Source: Gemmataceae bacterium
Lineage (GTDB): Bacteria; Planctomycetota; Planctomycetia; Gemmatales; Gemmataceae
Assembly: GCA_019694755.1 (NCBI GenBank)
Contig: JAIBBI010000033.1
Span: forward strand, 1-39,774
Length of the DNA: 39,774 bases
Direction of reading: 5' to 3'
The position numbers were made by a program, and so were the translations under genes. Shown one piece after another: positions 23,137-32,062 of this stretch. The notes below the pieces were generated by a model, which saw nothing but the letters and a program-made list of their open reading frames with translations, was not told the DNA's origin and searched no databases. Each line of letters begins with the position of its first letter. The first letter of the stretch is position 1.

Positions 23137-24126
23137 ATGACCGATCGCGTGTTCGTCACTCGCCCGATCCCCGAAGCGGGGCTGGCCGAATTGCGGAAGG
23201 TGGCCGAGGTCGTCGTCCGCGACGCGCCCATGCCGCCGACGCGCGACGAACTGATCGCCGGGCTGCGCGGTGCGACCGGTCTCATCAGCCTGGTCACCGA
23301 CCCGGTCGACGCCGGGGTACTCGAATCCGCGGGCGACCTCCGCGCCGTCTCCAACTTCGCCGTGGGATTCAACAACATCGACGTGGCCGCCGCGACCCGG
23401 CTCGGCATCGCCGTCGGCAACACGCCCGACGTACTCACCGATGCGACGGCCGACTGCACGCTGATGCTCCTGCTCGCGGCGGCCCGCTGCCTGCGCCCGG
23501 GACTGGAAGACGTCGCGGCAGGCCGGTGGCGGACTTGGGAGCCGATGGGCTACCTCGGGCAGGAACTCGCGGGCAAGACGCTGGGCATCGTGGGGCTGGG
23601 GCGGATCGGCTCGGCCGTCGCCCGCCGTTGCCGGGGCGGCTGGGGAATGAACATCCTGTACCACAACCCGCGCCCGCTGCCCGATGACGAGCGCGAGTTA
23701 GGCGCCCGGTTCGTGGACCTGCCGACGCTGCTGGCGGAAAGCGATTTCGTGAGCCTGCACTGCCCGGCGACGGCGACCAACCGCGGGATGATCGGGCGGG
23801 AGCAACTCCGGCGGATGAAGCCGACGGCCGTGCTGATCAACGCCGCCCGCGGGTCGTTGGTGGACGAGGCCGCCCTGGTCGAGGCGTGCCGGGCCGGGTG
23901 GATCTTCGCCGCGGGGATCGACGTAACCGATCCGGAGCCGCCGGCCCCGGAAAGCCCGCTGTTGCGGGAGCCGAACATCGTCGTCGCACCGCACGTGGGC
24001 AGTGCGACCGTGGTGGCCCGGACGGCGATGGCGGCCCGAGCTTCCGCCAATGTGATGGCCGCACTCATCGGGCAGGCGATGCCGTACCCGGTGAATCCCG
24101 GTGTGGTCCTGCGGGGCGGAAACTGA
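23137..24126 (+). CDS. D-2-hydroxyacid dehydrogenase (glyoxylate/hydroxypyruvate reductase type)
   Basis: A 329-residue NAD(P)-dependent enzyme. The dinucleotide motif is 'GIVGLGRIGSAVARR'. The catalytic triad is R238 ('NAARGSLVDE'), E267 ('DPEPP') and H286 ('APHVGSAT'). The N-terminal 'VTRPIPEAGLAEL' and 'ISLVTDPVDAGVL' fit the D-glycerate dehydrogenase/GyaR subgroup, which interconverts glyoxylate and glycolate or hydroxypyruvate and glycerate. The exact substrate is inferred. GGAG at the end of the upstream gene serves as its ribosome site. Confidence 0.88.
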   Translation: MTDRVFVTRPIPEAGLAELRKVAEVVVRDAPMPPTRDELIAGLRGATGLISLVTDPVDAGVLESAGDLRAVSNFAVGFNNIDVAAATRLGIAVGNTPDVLTDATADCTLMLLLAAARCLRPGLEDVAAGRWRTWEPMGYLGQELAGKTLGIVGLGRIGSAVARRCRGGWGMNILYHNPRPLPDDERELGARFVDLPTLLAESDFVSLHCPATATNRGMIGREQLRRMKPTAVLINAARGSLVDEAALVEACRAGWIFAAGIDVTDPEPPAPESPLLREPNIVVAPHVGSATVVARTAMAARASANVMAALIGQAMPYPVNPGVVLRGGN

Positions 24127-24210
24127 CAATTTTGGCTGGCGCGGTCTTGCGGTCGCCGGACTGCAAGGCCAGAATGACCGCGGACTCTCCCACCCCCACG
24201 AGTTCGCCCG

Positions 24211-26022
24211 ATGTTCAATCCGTTCTCGAATTCGCAGACGGCCGCGTCGAGACCAAAGCGATCACTCCCGACGGAAGCCGGAATCAGCAACCTGACGACG
24301 GTCGGCCCGGTGGGTATCGACAGCGGCTGGCCCGCGCCCGAACTTACGACCATCGGCGGCTTCGACATCGAGAGCGTGATCGCCAGTGGCGGCATGGGAG
24401 TGGTGTACAAGGCCCGGGAGCGAAAGACCGGCCGGGCGGTGGCCGTGAAGACGATCCGCCGCGACCTCCTGACCACGCCGGACCTGCGTGAGCGGTTCCG
24501 CCGCGAGGTGAACGTCGGTGACTTCGCGCACCCGAACGTGATGCCGGTGCTGGAGGCCGGGGACAGCGACGGCCGGCCGTATTTGGTCATGCCGCTGGCC
24601 GACGACACGCTCGCCCATCACACCCATGAGTACCGCAACCCGGTCGCGGCCGTGAGCCTGATGGTCCGCGTGTGCCGGGGGGTTGATGCGGCCGACCGCG
24701 CCGGCGTGCTGCACCGCGACCTGAAGCCGGGCAACATCCTCATGGAGAATGGCGAGCCGCGGGTCGCCGACTTCGGCCTGGCCAAGCTGCTCGATGATGT
24801 CGATACCGAGTCGCTGACGGCGACTGGCGCGCTCGTGGGCACGCTCCCCTACATGTCGCCCGAGCAGGCGGTCGGCGCGAAACAGGAGATCGGCCCGGCT
24901 TCGGACGTGTGGTCGCTCGGCGTCATCCTGTATGAGCTGCTCGCGGGACAGCGGCCGTTCGACGCCGAGACCCGCAACGGCACGCTCGAGCGCATCCGCA
25001 AGGTCGACCCGCCGGCGTTGACGAAGCTCGCGCCGGAAGTCGACCGACCGCTCGAGGCGATCGTACTGGCGTGCCTCGCGAAGAGCCCGGCCGCCCGGTA
25101 TCAGTCGGCCGGCGCGCTGGCCGACGATCTGGAAGCCTGGCAGCGCGGCGAAGTCACCTGGGCGGTCCGCCGGCTGGGCCTGTTCGAGCGATTTCGGCGG
25201 AGCGTCCGCCGCTGGCCCGCCGCGTATACGACTCTCGTGCTGATCTTCCTCGGCAGCATCGCCATCGGGTTTCTCGGACAGGGACTGGCGGGGAGCGATG
25301 CGGCATCGGCCAGCGCGGAAGGCCTGAACACCCAGCTGGCTTCACTCGACAGCGGCGCGAGTGTGGAACTGATCGGCAACCGCCGGGGTCCGGTCTGGTA
25401 CGATTGGGCCCGAACGATCGGCCGACCGCCCCGCCTCGAACGGGCGGGCAGCGGGTTCCTGATCCTCGACGCGCAGCGGTACGAACTGCTGACGCTGCTA
25501 CCCCGCACCAACGGATCGTTCCGCCTCGAAGCGACATTTCGCCGGATCTCGTCCAACCAGGCGGGCAACGATTCCTTCGGAATTTTTGCGGGATGGAAGC
25601 GGACGAACGCCAAGCTGGTGTACCATTCCTACTTCACGACGAGCGTCATGCAGGTCGGCGGGCCGAATGCTTTTCAGGAGTGCGGCTGCAAAGCGATTAC
25701 GCCCGGCTCGGAGAATATGACGCGAAGTTACATCACAAATGGTCCTCCACCGCCGTTTGTCGAAGCGCCGGACCGCCGGACTTACCTGTCGATCGCCTTC
25801 ACTGACGCCGGGATCTCCGGCAGCGTGAACAATAAGGTCATAGGAACGGAGAAGTGGAGTCTGGTCGATAATCAGTTCGCCGCGGCGAAGATCGCCGGCA
25901 TCCTCCCTGAGATCAAACCCTCCTTGAACCGGACCGGACCCGTCGGCATCTTCGTCGATCGCAGCCGGGTCGAAGTCGAAAGAGTCACTATCACACCCCT
26001 GACAACGGAGAACTCGCAATGA
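24211..26022 (+). CDS. Transmembrane Ser/Thr protein kinase with extracytoplasmic domain
   Basis: A 603-residue PknB-like kinase. The catalytic domain (~50-310) has a Gly-loop 'IASGGMGVVYKAR', K80 ('VAVKTI'), HRD 'VLHRDLKPGNIL' (D170), DFG 'VADFGLAKLL' (D187) and APE-like 'PYMSPEQAVG'. A transmembrane helix lies at ~338-360 ('TTLVLIFLGSIAIGFLGQGL'). The outer ~240 residues look beta-rich, like a concanavalin/3-keto-disaccharide-hydrolase-type sensor ('FGIFAGWKRTNAKLVYHSYF'). Its stop overlaps the next gene (ATGA), so the Lys-rich protein is its likely partner or substrate. Confidence 0.9.
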   Translation: MFNPFSNSQTAASRPKRSLPTEAGISNLTTVGPVGIDSGWPAPELTTIGGFDIESVIASGGMGVVYKARERKTGRAVAVKTIRRDLLTTPDLRERFRREVNVGDFAHPNVMPVLEAGDSDGRPYLVMPLADDTLAHHTHEYRNPVAAVSLMVRVCRGVDAADRAGVLHRDLKPGNILMENGEPRVADFGLAKLLDDVDTESLTATGALVGTLPYMSPEQAVGAKQEIGPASDVWSLGVILYELLAGQRPFDAETRNGTLERIRKVDPPALTKLAPEVDRPLEAIVLACLAKSPAARYQSAGALADDLEAWQRGEVTWAVRRLGLFERFRRSVRRWPAAYTTLVLIFLGSIAIGFLGQGLAGSDAASASAEGLNTQLASLDSGASVELIGNRRGPVWYDWARTIGRPPRLERAGSGFLILDAQRYELLTLLPRTNGSFRLEATFRRISSNQAGNDSFGIFAGWKRTNAKLVYHSYFTTSVMQVGGPNAFQECGCKAITPGSENMTRSYITNGPPPPFVEAPDRRTYLSIAFTDAGISGSVNNKVIGTEKWSLVDNQFAAAKIAGILPEIKPSLNRTGPVGIFVDRSRVEVERVTITPLTTENSQ

Positions 26023-26597
26023 CGGAAGACAATCAGACTCCTCCGAAAGAGAGAATACTCATCACGATTATCAGGTGGGAGACCGTGGATGAGGCCAGTT
26101 GCCGGTATCGGATCACCGTCGACTCCGAATTGGCTGATCCCGGGAACAAGCACCCGGTCTTCACGGCTATCGGTAACAACAAGATCATCGCCCACAACTG
26201 CGATGACCCGAGCCGACCCCTCGAGTTCGTGCACATGGGCGGCATCAGGTACCAGATGGAAATGTGCCTGTGTGGCGTTGGCCCGGGCGAGAGAATCACG
26301 GTCGTAGTCTCAGATCCGATCAGCGACGACCCGGCAAACCCCTCGAATGCCGCAACTTTTTCAGTCATGCCTCCGGGGCATGGCTGCCCGGCATGTCCCG
26401 AGGAAGATCATAAGATGCCGGCCGCGGCGCGCACCGTAGCCCCGGCCGCCAAAGCCGCGAAGCCGGCCAAGGCGAAGCCCGCCAAGAAGCCCGCCCCGAA
26501 GAAGCCCGCCAAGCCGGCGAAGAAGGTCGTCGCGAAGAAGCCCGCGCCGAAGAAACCCGCCAAGCCGGCGAAGAAGAAGCCCGGCCGCCGGAAGTAA
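26019..26597 (+). CDS. Hypothetical protein with histone H1-like Lys/Ala/Pro tail
   Basis: A 192-residue protein. The first ~120 residues form a compact domain of unknown family with several Cys and His ('AHNCDDPSRPL', 'MEMCLCGVGPGE', 'PGHGCPACPEED'). From ~132 the chain is a tandem 'KPAPKKPAKPAKK' array ending GRRK, like the tails of AlgP or histone H1-like proteins, which bind DNA or other polyanions. No signal peptide is seen, so it should be cytoplasmic. It is translationally coupled to the kinase gene. Function unknown. Confidence 0.7.
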   Translation: MTEDNQTPPKERILITIIRWETVDEASCRYRITVDSELADPGNKHPVFTAIGNNKIIAHNCDDPSRPLEFVHMGGIRYQMEMCLCGVGPGERITVVVSDPISDDPANPSNAATFSVMPPGHGCPACPEEDHKMPAAARTVAPAAKAAKPAKAKPAKKPAPKKPAKPAKKVVAKKPAPKKPAKPAKKKPGRRK

Positions 26598-26630
26598 TTC
26601 CGGGTCCGTCGCCCGCGCAGGGAGCAGAAC

Positions 26631-27923
26631 ATGGGTGGCTGGTCGACCATTGTGGTGCTGGCGTGCGCGGTGGCCGCGGGTCCCGACGAGGCGACGACGG
26701 CCAACTCGACCCGCGACTGGCCGCAGTGGCGCGGCTCGCACCGCGACGGCATCTGCCGGGAAACCGGACTGCTCCAGGAATGGCCGGCGGAAGGCCCGCC
26801 GCTCCTGTGGAAGTCGACAGGCCGGGGCGCGGGTTACAGCACGCCCACCGTCGTCGCCGGCCGGGTCTACGGCATGGGCAACCGCGGCGACGACGAAGTC
26901 GTCTGGTGTCTCGACCTCGCCACCGGCAACCAACTTTGGGTCAGCCCCGTCGCGCCCAAGCCCGCTCGGGCCGGCGGCGGCTACGAAGGCCCGCGCTGCA
27001 GCCCTGCCTTCCACGACGGCAAACTCTATGCGCTCGGCATTCAGGGCGACCTCGCCTGCTTCGAAGCCGCCACGGGCAAGAAAGTCTGGTCGCTCAACTA
27101 CAAGACGCGATTCGCCGGGCGGATGATGTCCACCTGGGGCTTCAGCGAGTCGCCCTACATCGACGACGGCAAGCTCATCATCACCCCCGGCGGACCCGAA
27201 GCCGCGATCGCCGCGGTCAAACTCACCGACGGCTCGACGGTCTGGACCGCCAAGGCGCCCGAGGGCGGCGGCGCGGGCTACTCCTCCATCGTCGAAGGCC
27301 AGGTGGGCAAGACGAAATACTACGCCACCTGGCTGAAGAGCCGGTTCGTCGGCGTGGCGGCCGACTCGGGAAAACTGCTCTTCGAATACCCTGGCGTCGC
27401 CAACACCACGGCCAACATTCCGACGGCCATCGTTCGCGACGATCACGTCTTCGTCACCACCGGCTACAGCGATGGCGGCGCGGCACTGCTCAAACTGACC
27501 GCCAAGCCTGACGGCAGCATCGATGCCACGCCCGTCTGGAAGCGCGCGTCCCGCGAACTCCAGAATCATCACGGCGGCGCGGTGCTGCTCGACGGGCACT
27601 TGTACTTCGGCCACGGGCACAACCAGGGCAACCCCGTCTGCGTCGAGTTCCTGACCGGCAAGCCGAAGTGGGGGCCGACTCGCGGCCCGGGCACCGGCTC
27701 CGCCGCGGTCCTCGCCGCCGACGGCCGGCTGTACTTCCGTTACCAGAACGGCCTGATGGCTCTATTCGATGCCACTCCGCGCGAACTGCGGGTGATTTCG
27801 ACATTCACGCTGCCCGATCAGAGCGGCAAGCCGAGCTGGCCGCACCCGGTCATCTCGGCCGGGCGGTTGCTGATCCGCGATCAGGACACGCTGCTCTGCT
27901 ACGACGTGCGACGAAAGAGCTGA
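26631..27923 (+). CDS. Exported PQQ-like beta-propeller protein
   Basis: A 430-residue protein with a short hydrophobic leader (MGGWSTIVVLACAVAAGP) and repeated propeller blades: 'WPQWRGSHRDGI', 'VVWCLDLATGNQLWV', 'LACFEAATGKKVWSLNY', 'LTDGSTVWTAKAP' and 'VAADSGKLLFEYPG'. This is the PQQ-binding-like/WD-like outer-membrane-assembly-type repeat (PF13360) abundant in planctomycetes. No calcium- or PQQ-coordinating dehydrogenase motif is obvious, so an enzyme role is unsupported. GGGAG precedes ATG 26631. It is 33 bases after the kinase pair and may share their transcript. Confidence 0.82.
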   Translation: MGGWSTIVVLACAVAAGPDEATTANSTRDWPQWRGSHRDGICRETGLLQEWPAEGPPLLWKSTGRGAGYSTPTVVAGRVYGMGNRGDDEVVWCLDLATGNQLWVSPVAPKPARAGGGYEGPRCSPAFHDGKLYALGIQGDLACFEAATGKKVWSLNYKTRFAGRMMSTWGFSESPYIDDGKLIITPGGPEAAIAAVKLTDGSTVWTAKAPEGGGAGYSSIVEGQVGKTKYYATWLKSRFVGVAADSGKLLFEYPGVANTTANIPTAIVRDDHVFVTTGYSDGGAALLKLTAKPDGSIDATPVWKRASRELQNHHGGAVLLDGHLYFGHGHNQGNPVCVEFLTGKPKWGPTRGPGTGSAAVLAADGRLYFRYQNGLMALFDATPRELRVISTFTLPDQSGKPSWPHPVISAGRLLIRDQDTLLCYDVRRKS

Positions 27924-27929
27924 CCTAAC

Positions 27930-27984
27930 CGATGCCGCCGAAACGCCCGGGCATCGATTCACTGTAAATGAATCGGCTTGTTTT
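27930..27984 (+). terminator. Two tandem hairpins with T-run after the PQQ-propeller gene
   Basis: CGATGCC/GGCATCG (27930-27956) is followed by GATTCA/TGAATC (27956-27974) and then TTGTTTT at 27978-27984. The second stem plus T-run is a credible intrinsic terminator for the rightward gene ending at 27923, and also separates it from the convergent surface-protein gene. Confidence 0.6.
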
Positions 27985-28015
27985 CCATTTCCTTCGATAC
28001 GTTGCGATTTCGGAA

Positions 28016-29665
28016 TCACGCCGACTGCAGGAATCGCAACCGAAAAGCCAGCAGATCGTTCGCTCCGACGGTGCCGTCGCCGTCAAAGTCAAACGTCGGA
28101 CTCGAGCTGAGAAATGCGAGACGGAATGCGAGAAAGTCAGTCGAGTTGACGACACCATCACCGTTGCCGTCGCCGAACAGTCGGAACAATTTGTTCGTGG
28201 CAGGGTCGCCGACCAGAACATAGTCGTCACCCGATATGCTGTCGCCGTTACCGTCGAAGTTTCCACCGTTGATCGCGCCGGCCGCAATCGTCAGCGTGTA
28301 CCGGCCATCGGCCAACGAAGTGGATTCCACGGAGTTGCCGGAGAACGACAGGTTGACAACAGTCGTCGCACCGGAGTTGTCCACGCCGGCGGCCAGCGTC
28401 GGAATCAGAAGGGTCGACTGGTTCTTCAGTTGAAACGCCGACGCTGGCGGCGTGCCGACATTCTGATCGAAATGCACCGCGATGCTGGTGACCCGTGATC
28501 GCTGGGAATCGCCGCCGTTGATAGTGATACTTGTAACCCTGGCCGGAATAGGCTGGACTTCAAATGCGCCGATGTCCACCGCGCCGAATCGTGGCAGACC
28601 GCGCTGGTCGGTCAGCGGCGCCCCGACGGCGGTACCGGTGTTGATTGCCGGGCTGCCGGGCAGCAGCGGGATCGTCTTGGTCGGTCCGCCATTATTGCCG
28701 AGTGTACTCAGCCCGGCTGCGGCCGCTGACATGTTTAGCAGGTTGCTCGTGTTGGAACTCAAACTTCCGGAAACATCACCGCCGGTGTTTCCTGCGACGA
28801 TTGTGTTCCGAACATTGAGCGTGCCATAGAAATTACGGACGCCACCACCATTTGCCGCCGAGTTGCCGCTGAGCGTGGAATTGACGAAAGATGAAGTACC
28901 GTACAAATTGTAAACTCCACCGCCCCCGCCGAAACCGTTGGTCGCCGAGTTGCCACTGATCGTTGAGTTGGTGACCGAGAGCAAACCGGAACTGTAAATG
29001 CCGCCGCCGATGCCCGCGGTGTTGCCGCTGAGCGTCGAGTTGGTGACCGACAGTGTTGTATTGTTGGCGGAGTTGGAAAGTCCGCCGCCGTATTGTGTTG
29101 CGAAGTTGCCACTGATGGTCGAGTTCACGACCGTGACGGATCCAACCGCACAGTCGATGCCGCCGCCCTTTCGCGCCGCATTGCCGGAGATGACGACATT
29201 ATTGACCGACAAACTCCCGAAACTGAAAATGCCCCCGCCGGTTTCCGTGCCTGCATTACCGTTGGTGATTGTCAGGCCGAAAATGTCTACCGCCACACCA
29301 CCGTTGATCCAGAACACCCGGCTTGCGTTGTTGCCGTCGATCGTCAGCAGGCCGGCCCCCGGACCGTTGATCGTCGTCTTGCCGATGATGTCGGACAGAA
29401 AAAGTTTTCCGCTCGTCAGCGTGATCGTACCGCTGACGGACAGGTTGATGGTATCGTCACCCGGGAGATTTGCCTGATCAATGCAGTAACGGAGAGACCC
29501 CGTACTACCCGAACCGACCATGTTGTCGTCGAGACTGTTGACTGTCAGGACTGCCGGGACATCGCGGGCTTCCAATTGCCGACAACTCAAGTCCCCGCGC
29601 ACCATGGTGCCACTCGATTCAGTCCCCATCCAGCGACACAAACTGCGACCATCGATTCGAAACAT
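28016..29665 (-). CDS. Beta-helix surface protein with C-terminal dockerin-like repeats
   Basis: A 549-residue exported protein. The N-terminal 'CRQLEARDVPAVLTVNSLDDN' is the characteristic planctomycete lead-in. Residues ~60-340 are a right-handed parallel beta-helix of Ser/Asn/Gly repeats ('TISGNSATNGFGGGGGVYN', 'TLSGNTAGIGGGIYSSG'), ending in a choice-of-anchor Q-like block ('LPGSPAINTGTAVG'). The tail has two calcium-binding dockerin motifs, 'FGDGNGDGVVNSTDFLAFR' and 'FDFDGDGTVGANDLLAFR'. It is likely a surface adhesin or matrix protein. The open frame is longer; ATG 29665 was chosen because it fits the family N-terminus. Confidence 0.82.
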   Translation of the reverse strand: MFRIDGRSLCRWMGTESSGTMVRGDLSCRQLEARDVPAVLTVNSLDDNMVGSGSTGSLRYCIDQANLPGDDTINLSVSGTITLTSGKLFLSDIIGKTTINGPGAGLLTIDGNNASRVFWINGGVAVDIFGLTITNGNAGTETGGGIFSFGSLSVNNVVISGNAARKGGGIDCAVGSVTVVNSTISGNFATQYGGGLSNSANNTTLSVTNSTLSGNTAGIGGGIYSSGLLSVTNSTISGNSATNGFGGGGGVYNLYGTSSFVNSTLSGNSAANGGGVRNFYGTLNVRNTIVAGNTGGDVSGSLSSNTSNLLNMSAAAAGLSTLGNNGGPTKTIPLLPGSPAINTGTAVGAPLTDQRGLPRFGAVDIGAFEVQPIPARVTSITINGGDSQRSRVTSIAVHFDQNVGTPPASAFQLKNQSTLLIPTLAAGVDNSGATTVVNLSFSGNSVESTSLADGRYTLTIAAGAINGGNFDGNGDSISGDDYVLVGDPATNKLFRLFGDGNGDGVVNSTDFLAFRLAFLSSSPTFDFDGDGTVGANDLLAFRLRFLQSA

Positions 29666-29847
29666 GGTAACACCGCTAAGTCGACTAACGAATTGCTTCT
29701 GTGTTTGTACCCGCCGGCCAATCACGATGGCAAGACTGAGGAAGCACCGGGCCCGACGTTGGAGGCAGAAAGGGAGCTTGATGACAGTCAAAGATGAAAG
29801 CTATTTCACTCCCCGAACAACCTGCTCGGGAACACAACCCAAGGGCC

Positions 29848-30984
29848 CTACCCGATGACAACCAGATTGTCGCGGTGGATCAGTTCTTCGTATGGGGCGG
29901 CCCCGAGCGCTTCGGCGATTTGATCGGTGCGCAGGCCGCACAGCCGGCCCGCGTCGTCGGCCGAGTAGTTGCAGAGACCGCGGGCGTATTCGCCGCCGGC
30001 CGCGTCGCACACGGCCACCACGTCACCCTTGCGGAAGTCGCCCGTCACACGCACGACGCCGATCGGCAGCAGGCTCTTCCCCTTCGACTCCACGGCCACG
30101 CGGGCCCCGGGGTCGGTGAACAACTTCCCCTTCGGCTGCGCGGTGTATCCCACCCAGCGCTTCCACGACGGCACGGTCGAGCCGTGCGGCAGGAACAGCG
30201 TGCCCACGGGTTCGGCCGACATTACTCGGTCGAGGATGCGGTCGAGCGAACCGTTGGCCATGACGACCGCTTCGCCCGACGCGGTGACCAGCCGGGCCGC
30301 CCGCAGCTTGGAGCGCATCCCGCCGGTTCCGAGCGCGGACTTGGTGTCGGCCGCCAGCCCCGCGACTTCCGCATCGATGGCCGGCACGGTCGCGAGCAGG
30401 TGCGCCGTCGGGTCCACCTTCGGGTCGTTGGAGTAGAGCCCGTCGACGTTGGTGAGCAGCACGAGCAGCGGGGCCCGTAATAGATTCGTGACCATCGCGG
30501 CGAGGTGGTCGTTATCGCCGAAGCGGATCTCGGCGACGCTTACGGTGTCGTTTTCGTTGATGATCGGCAGGCAGCCCCACTCGAACAGGCTGAGCACGGT
30601 GTTGCGGGCGTTGAGGTAGCGGGCCCGGTGGTCGAAGTCACTGGCCGTCAGGAGGATCTGCGCGGCGCGGACGCCGTGCGACGCGAGCGCCTCGCGGTAC
30701 GCCTGCATCAGCACGCCCTGCCCCACCGCGGCGCAAGCCTGGAGCCGGGGCAGATCGGTCGGTCGACCGGGGAGTTGCAACTCGCCGACGCCCGCGCCGA
30801 TGGCCCCGGAGCTGACCAGCGCGACCTTCTTTCCCGAGGATTGCAGTCGGACCACCTGTTCCGCGAGGCTGCGGACGCGGTCGCGGTCGAGCCGGCCGGC
30901 GTTGTCGGTGAGCACGTTCGTGCCCACCTTCACCACCACGGTGTGGGCCGTCGTCACTACTTCCTGTCGCACGGGATCGAGCAT
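29848..30984 (-). CDS. proB: Glutamate 5-kinase
   Basis: A 378-residue enzyme that phosphorylates glutamate to gamma-glutamyl phosphate, the first step of proline synthesis. The amino-acid kinase domain has 'VVVKVGTNVLT' (K19), 'VALVSSGAIGAG', 'INENDTVSVAEIRFGDNDHLAAMV' and 'GTGGMRSKLRAA'. A C-terminal PUA domain (~285-370, 'VVRVTGDFRKGDVVAVCDAAG') is usual for bacterial ProB. The frame extends upstream, but AAGGAAAG sits just before ATG 30984. proA is not in the window. It is divergent from the acyltransferase gene. Confidence 0.93.
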   Translation of the reverse strand: MLDPVRQEVVTTAHTVVVKVGTNVLTDNAGRLDRDRVRSLAEQVVRLQSSGKKVALVSSGAIGAGVGELQLPGRPTDLPRLQACAAVGQGVLMQAYREALASHGVRAAQILLTASDFDHRARYLNARNTVLSLFEWGCLPIINENDTVSVAEIRFGDNDHLAAMVTNLLRAPLLVLLTNVDGLYSNDPKVDPTAHLLATVPAIDAEVAGLAADTKSALGTGGMRSKLRAARLVTASGEAVVMANGSLDRILDRVMSAEPVGTLFLPHGSTVPSWKRWVGYTAQPKGKLFTDPGARVAVESKGKSLLPIGVVRVTGDFRKGDVVAVCDAAGGEYARGLCNYSADDAGRLCGLRTDQIAEALGAAPYEELIHRDNLVVIG

Positions 30985-31054
30985 CGGCAGCTTTCCTTCG
31001 CGGCTCCGGTGCCGATGATACAGGAGACGGACGGACGGCGGAAGCGAGGTTCGC

Positions 31055-32047
31055 ATGAACGACAACCGGATCGGCTGGGTCGACACCTTCCGCGGCCTCG
31101 CGATCATTCTGGTGGTGTTCGCCCATTGCGGCCGGGGGCTCGACAAGGCGGGCCTCGACCCGGGCTTCGAGCGCGGCGCGGTCGACGACTGGATCTACTC
31201 GTTCCACATGCCCGCGTTTTTCTTCGCGGCCGGGCTGTTCGCGGCCCGCTCGCTGATCCGCGGCGCGGGCCGGTTCTTCGTCGATAAACTCCGCACGGTC
31301 GCCTACCCGTACCTGCTCTGGAGCGTGATCTTCCTCGTCACGCTGATGGTTCTCCCGGCCGGGAACACGAAGTACAGCCCGGACATGTGGGCCAGGATCG
31401 CGTACGCGCCGGTGGGCAACTACTGGTTTCTGTTCGTGCTCTTCATCGTGCAGATGCTGTACATGCTGATCCGGCCCTGGCCGTTCGGGCCGCTGGTTTT
31501 CTACATCACATGCCTGACGATGTGGGCGGTCGAATCGTCCAACGTGTTGGAGCCGTACTTTCCGCACGCGACGTACTGGGCCTGGCACAACGTGCTGAAG
31601 TTCGCGGTGTACTTCGCCTTCGGCGATGCCGTCGCCACGCTCACCGAGGGGCGGGGCGAAGAGTCCGCGGCCGACAGCGCCACGTGGAGCCTCGTGTTTT
31701 TCGTGGCCTTAACCATGCTGCTGGCGTTCGGCTGTGCGCCGGAGATGGGCTGGGTCGATCTCGCGCTCGCGCTGACGGGGATCCAGGGCCTGTGGGAGCT
31801 GAGCATCGCGATCGACCGCCGGGGTGCGCCGCCCTGGCTGGAGTTTCTCGGAAGGCGGTCACTCGAGATCTACGTCGCACACAACTTCTTCACCGTGTTC
31901 GCGCGGATGATGCTGGTCAGCATGGGCGTCAGCGATGTGACCACACACCTGTTCGTCGGCACGCTGGTCGGCATCCTCGGCCCGCTGGCCATCTGGTGGT
32001 GCTGCGACCGCGTCGGCTTCCGCTGGCTGTTCACGGCGGGGAAATGA
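31055..32047 (+). CDS. Acyltransferase-3 family membrane protein
   Basis: A 330-residue polytopic membrane protein of the acyltransferase 3/OpgC-like family (PF01757), which transfers acetyl or succinyl groups to envelope sugars. Hallmarks are 'IGWVDTFRGLAIILVVFAHCG' (Arg18 and the catalytic-type His), 'YSFHMPAFFFAAGLFAARS' and 'YPYLLWSVIFLVTLMV', with about nine to ten helices. The substrate is unknown. It starts 70 bases from the divergent proB start. Its stop is 15 bases before REPIN copy 4. Confidence 0.85.
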   Translation: MNDNRIGWVDTFRGLAIILVVFAHCGRGLDKAGLDPGFERGAVDDWIYSFHMPAFFFAAGLFAARSLIRGAGRFFVDKLRTVAYPYLLWSVIFLVTLMVLPAGNTKYSPDMWARIAYAPVGNYWFLFVLFIVQMLYMLIRPWPFGPLVFYITCLTMWAVESSNVLEPYFPHATYWAWHNVLKFAVYFAFGDAVATLTEGRGEESAADSATWSLVFFVALTMLLAFGCAPEMGWVDLALALTGIQGLWELSIAIDRRGAPPWLEFLGRRSLEIYVAHNFFTVFARMMLVSMGVSDVTTHLFVGTLVGILGPLAIWWCCDRVGFRWLFTAGK

Positions 32048-32062
32048 TGGAATTCGGTTCTC

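Noticed and set aside
29800-29847. Terminator downstream of proB
   Set aside because: CCCGA/TCGGG forms only a 5-bp stem with a 9-base loop and no T-run on the minus strand, so support is too weak.
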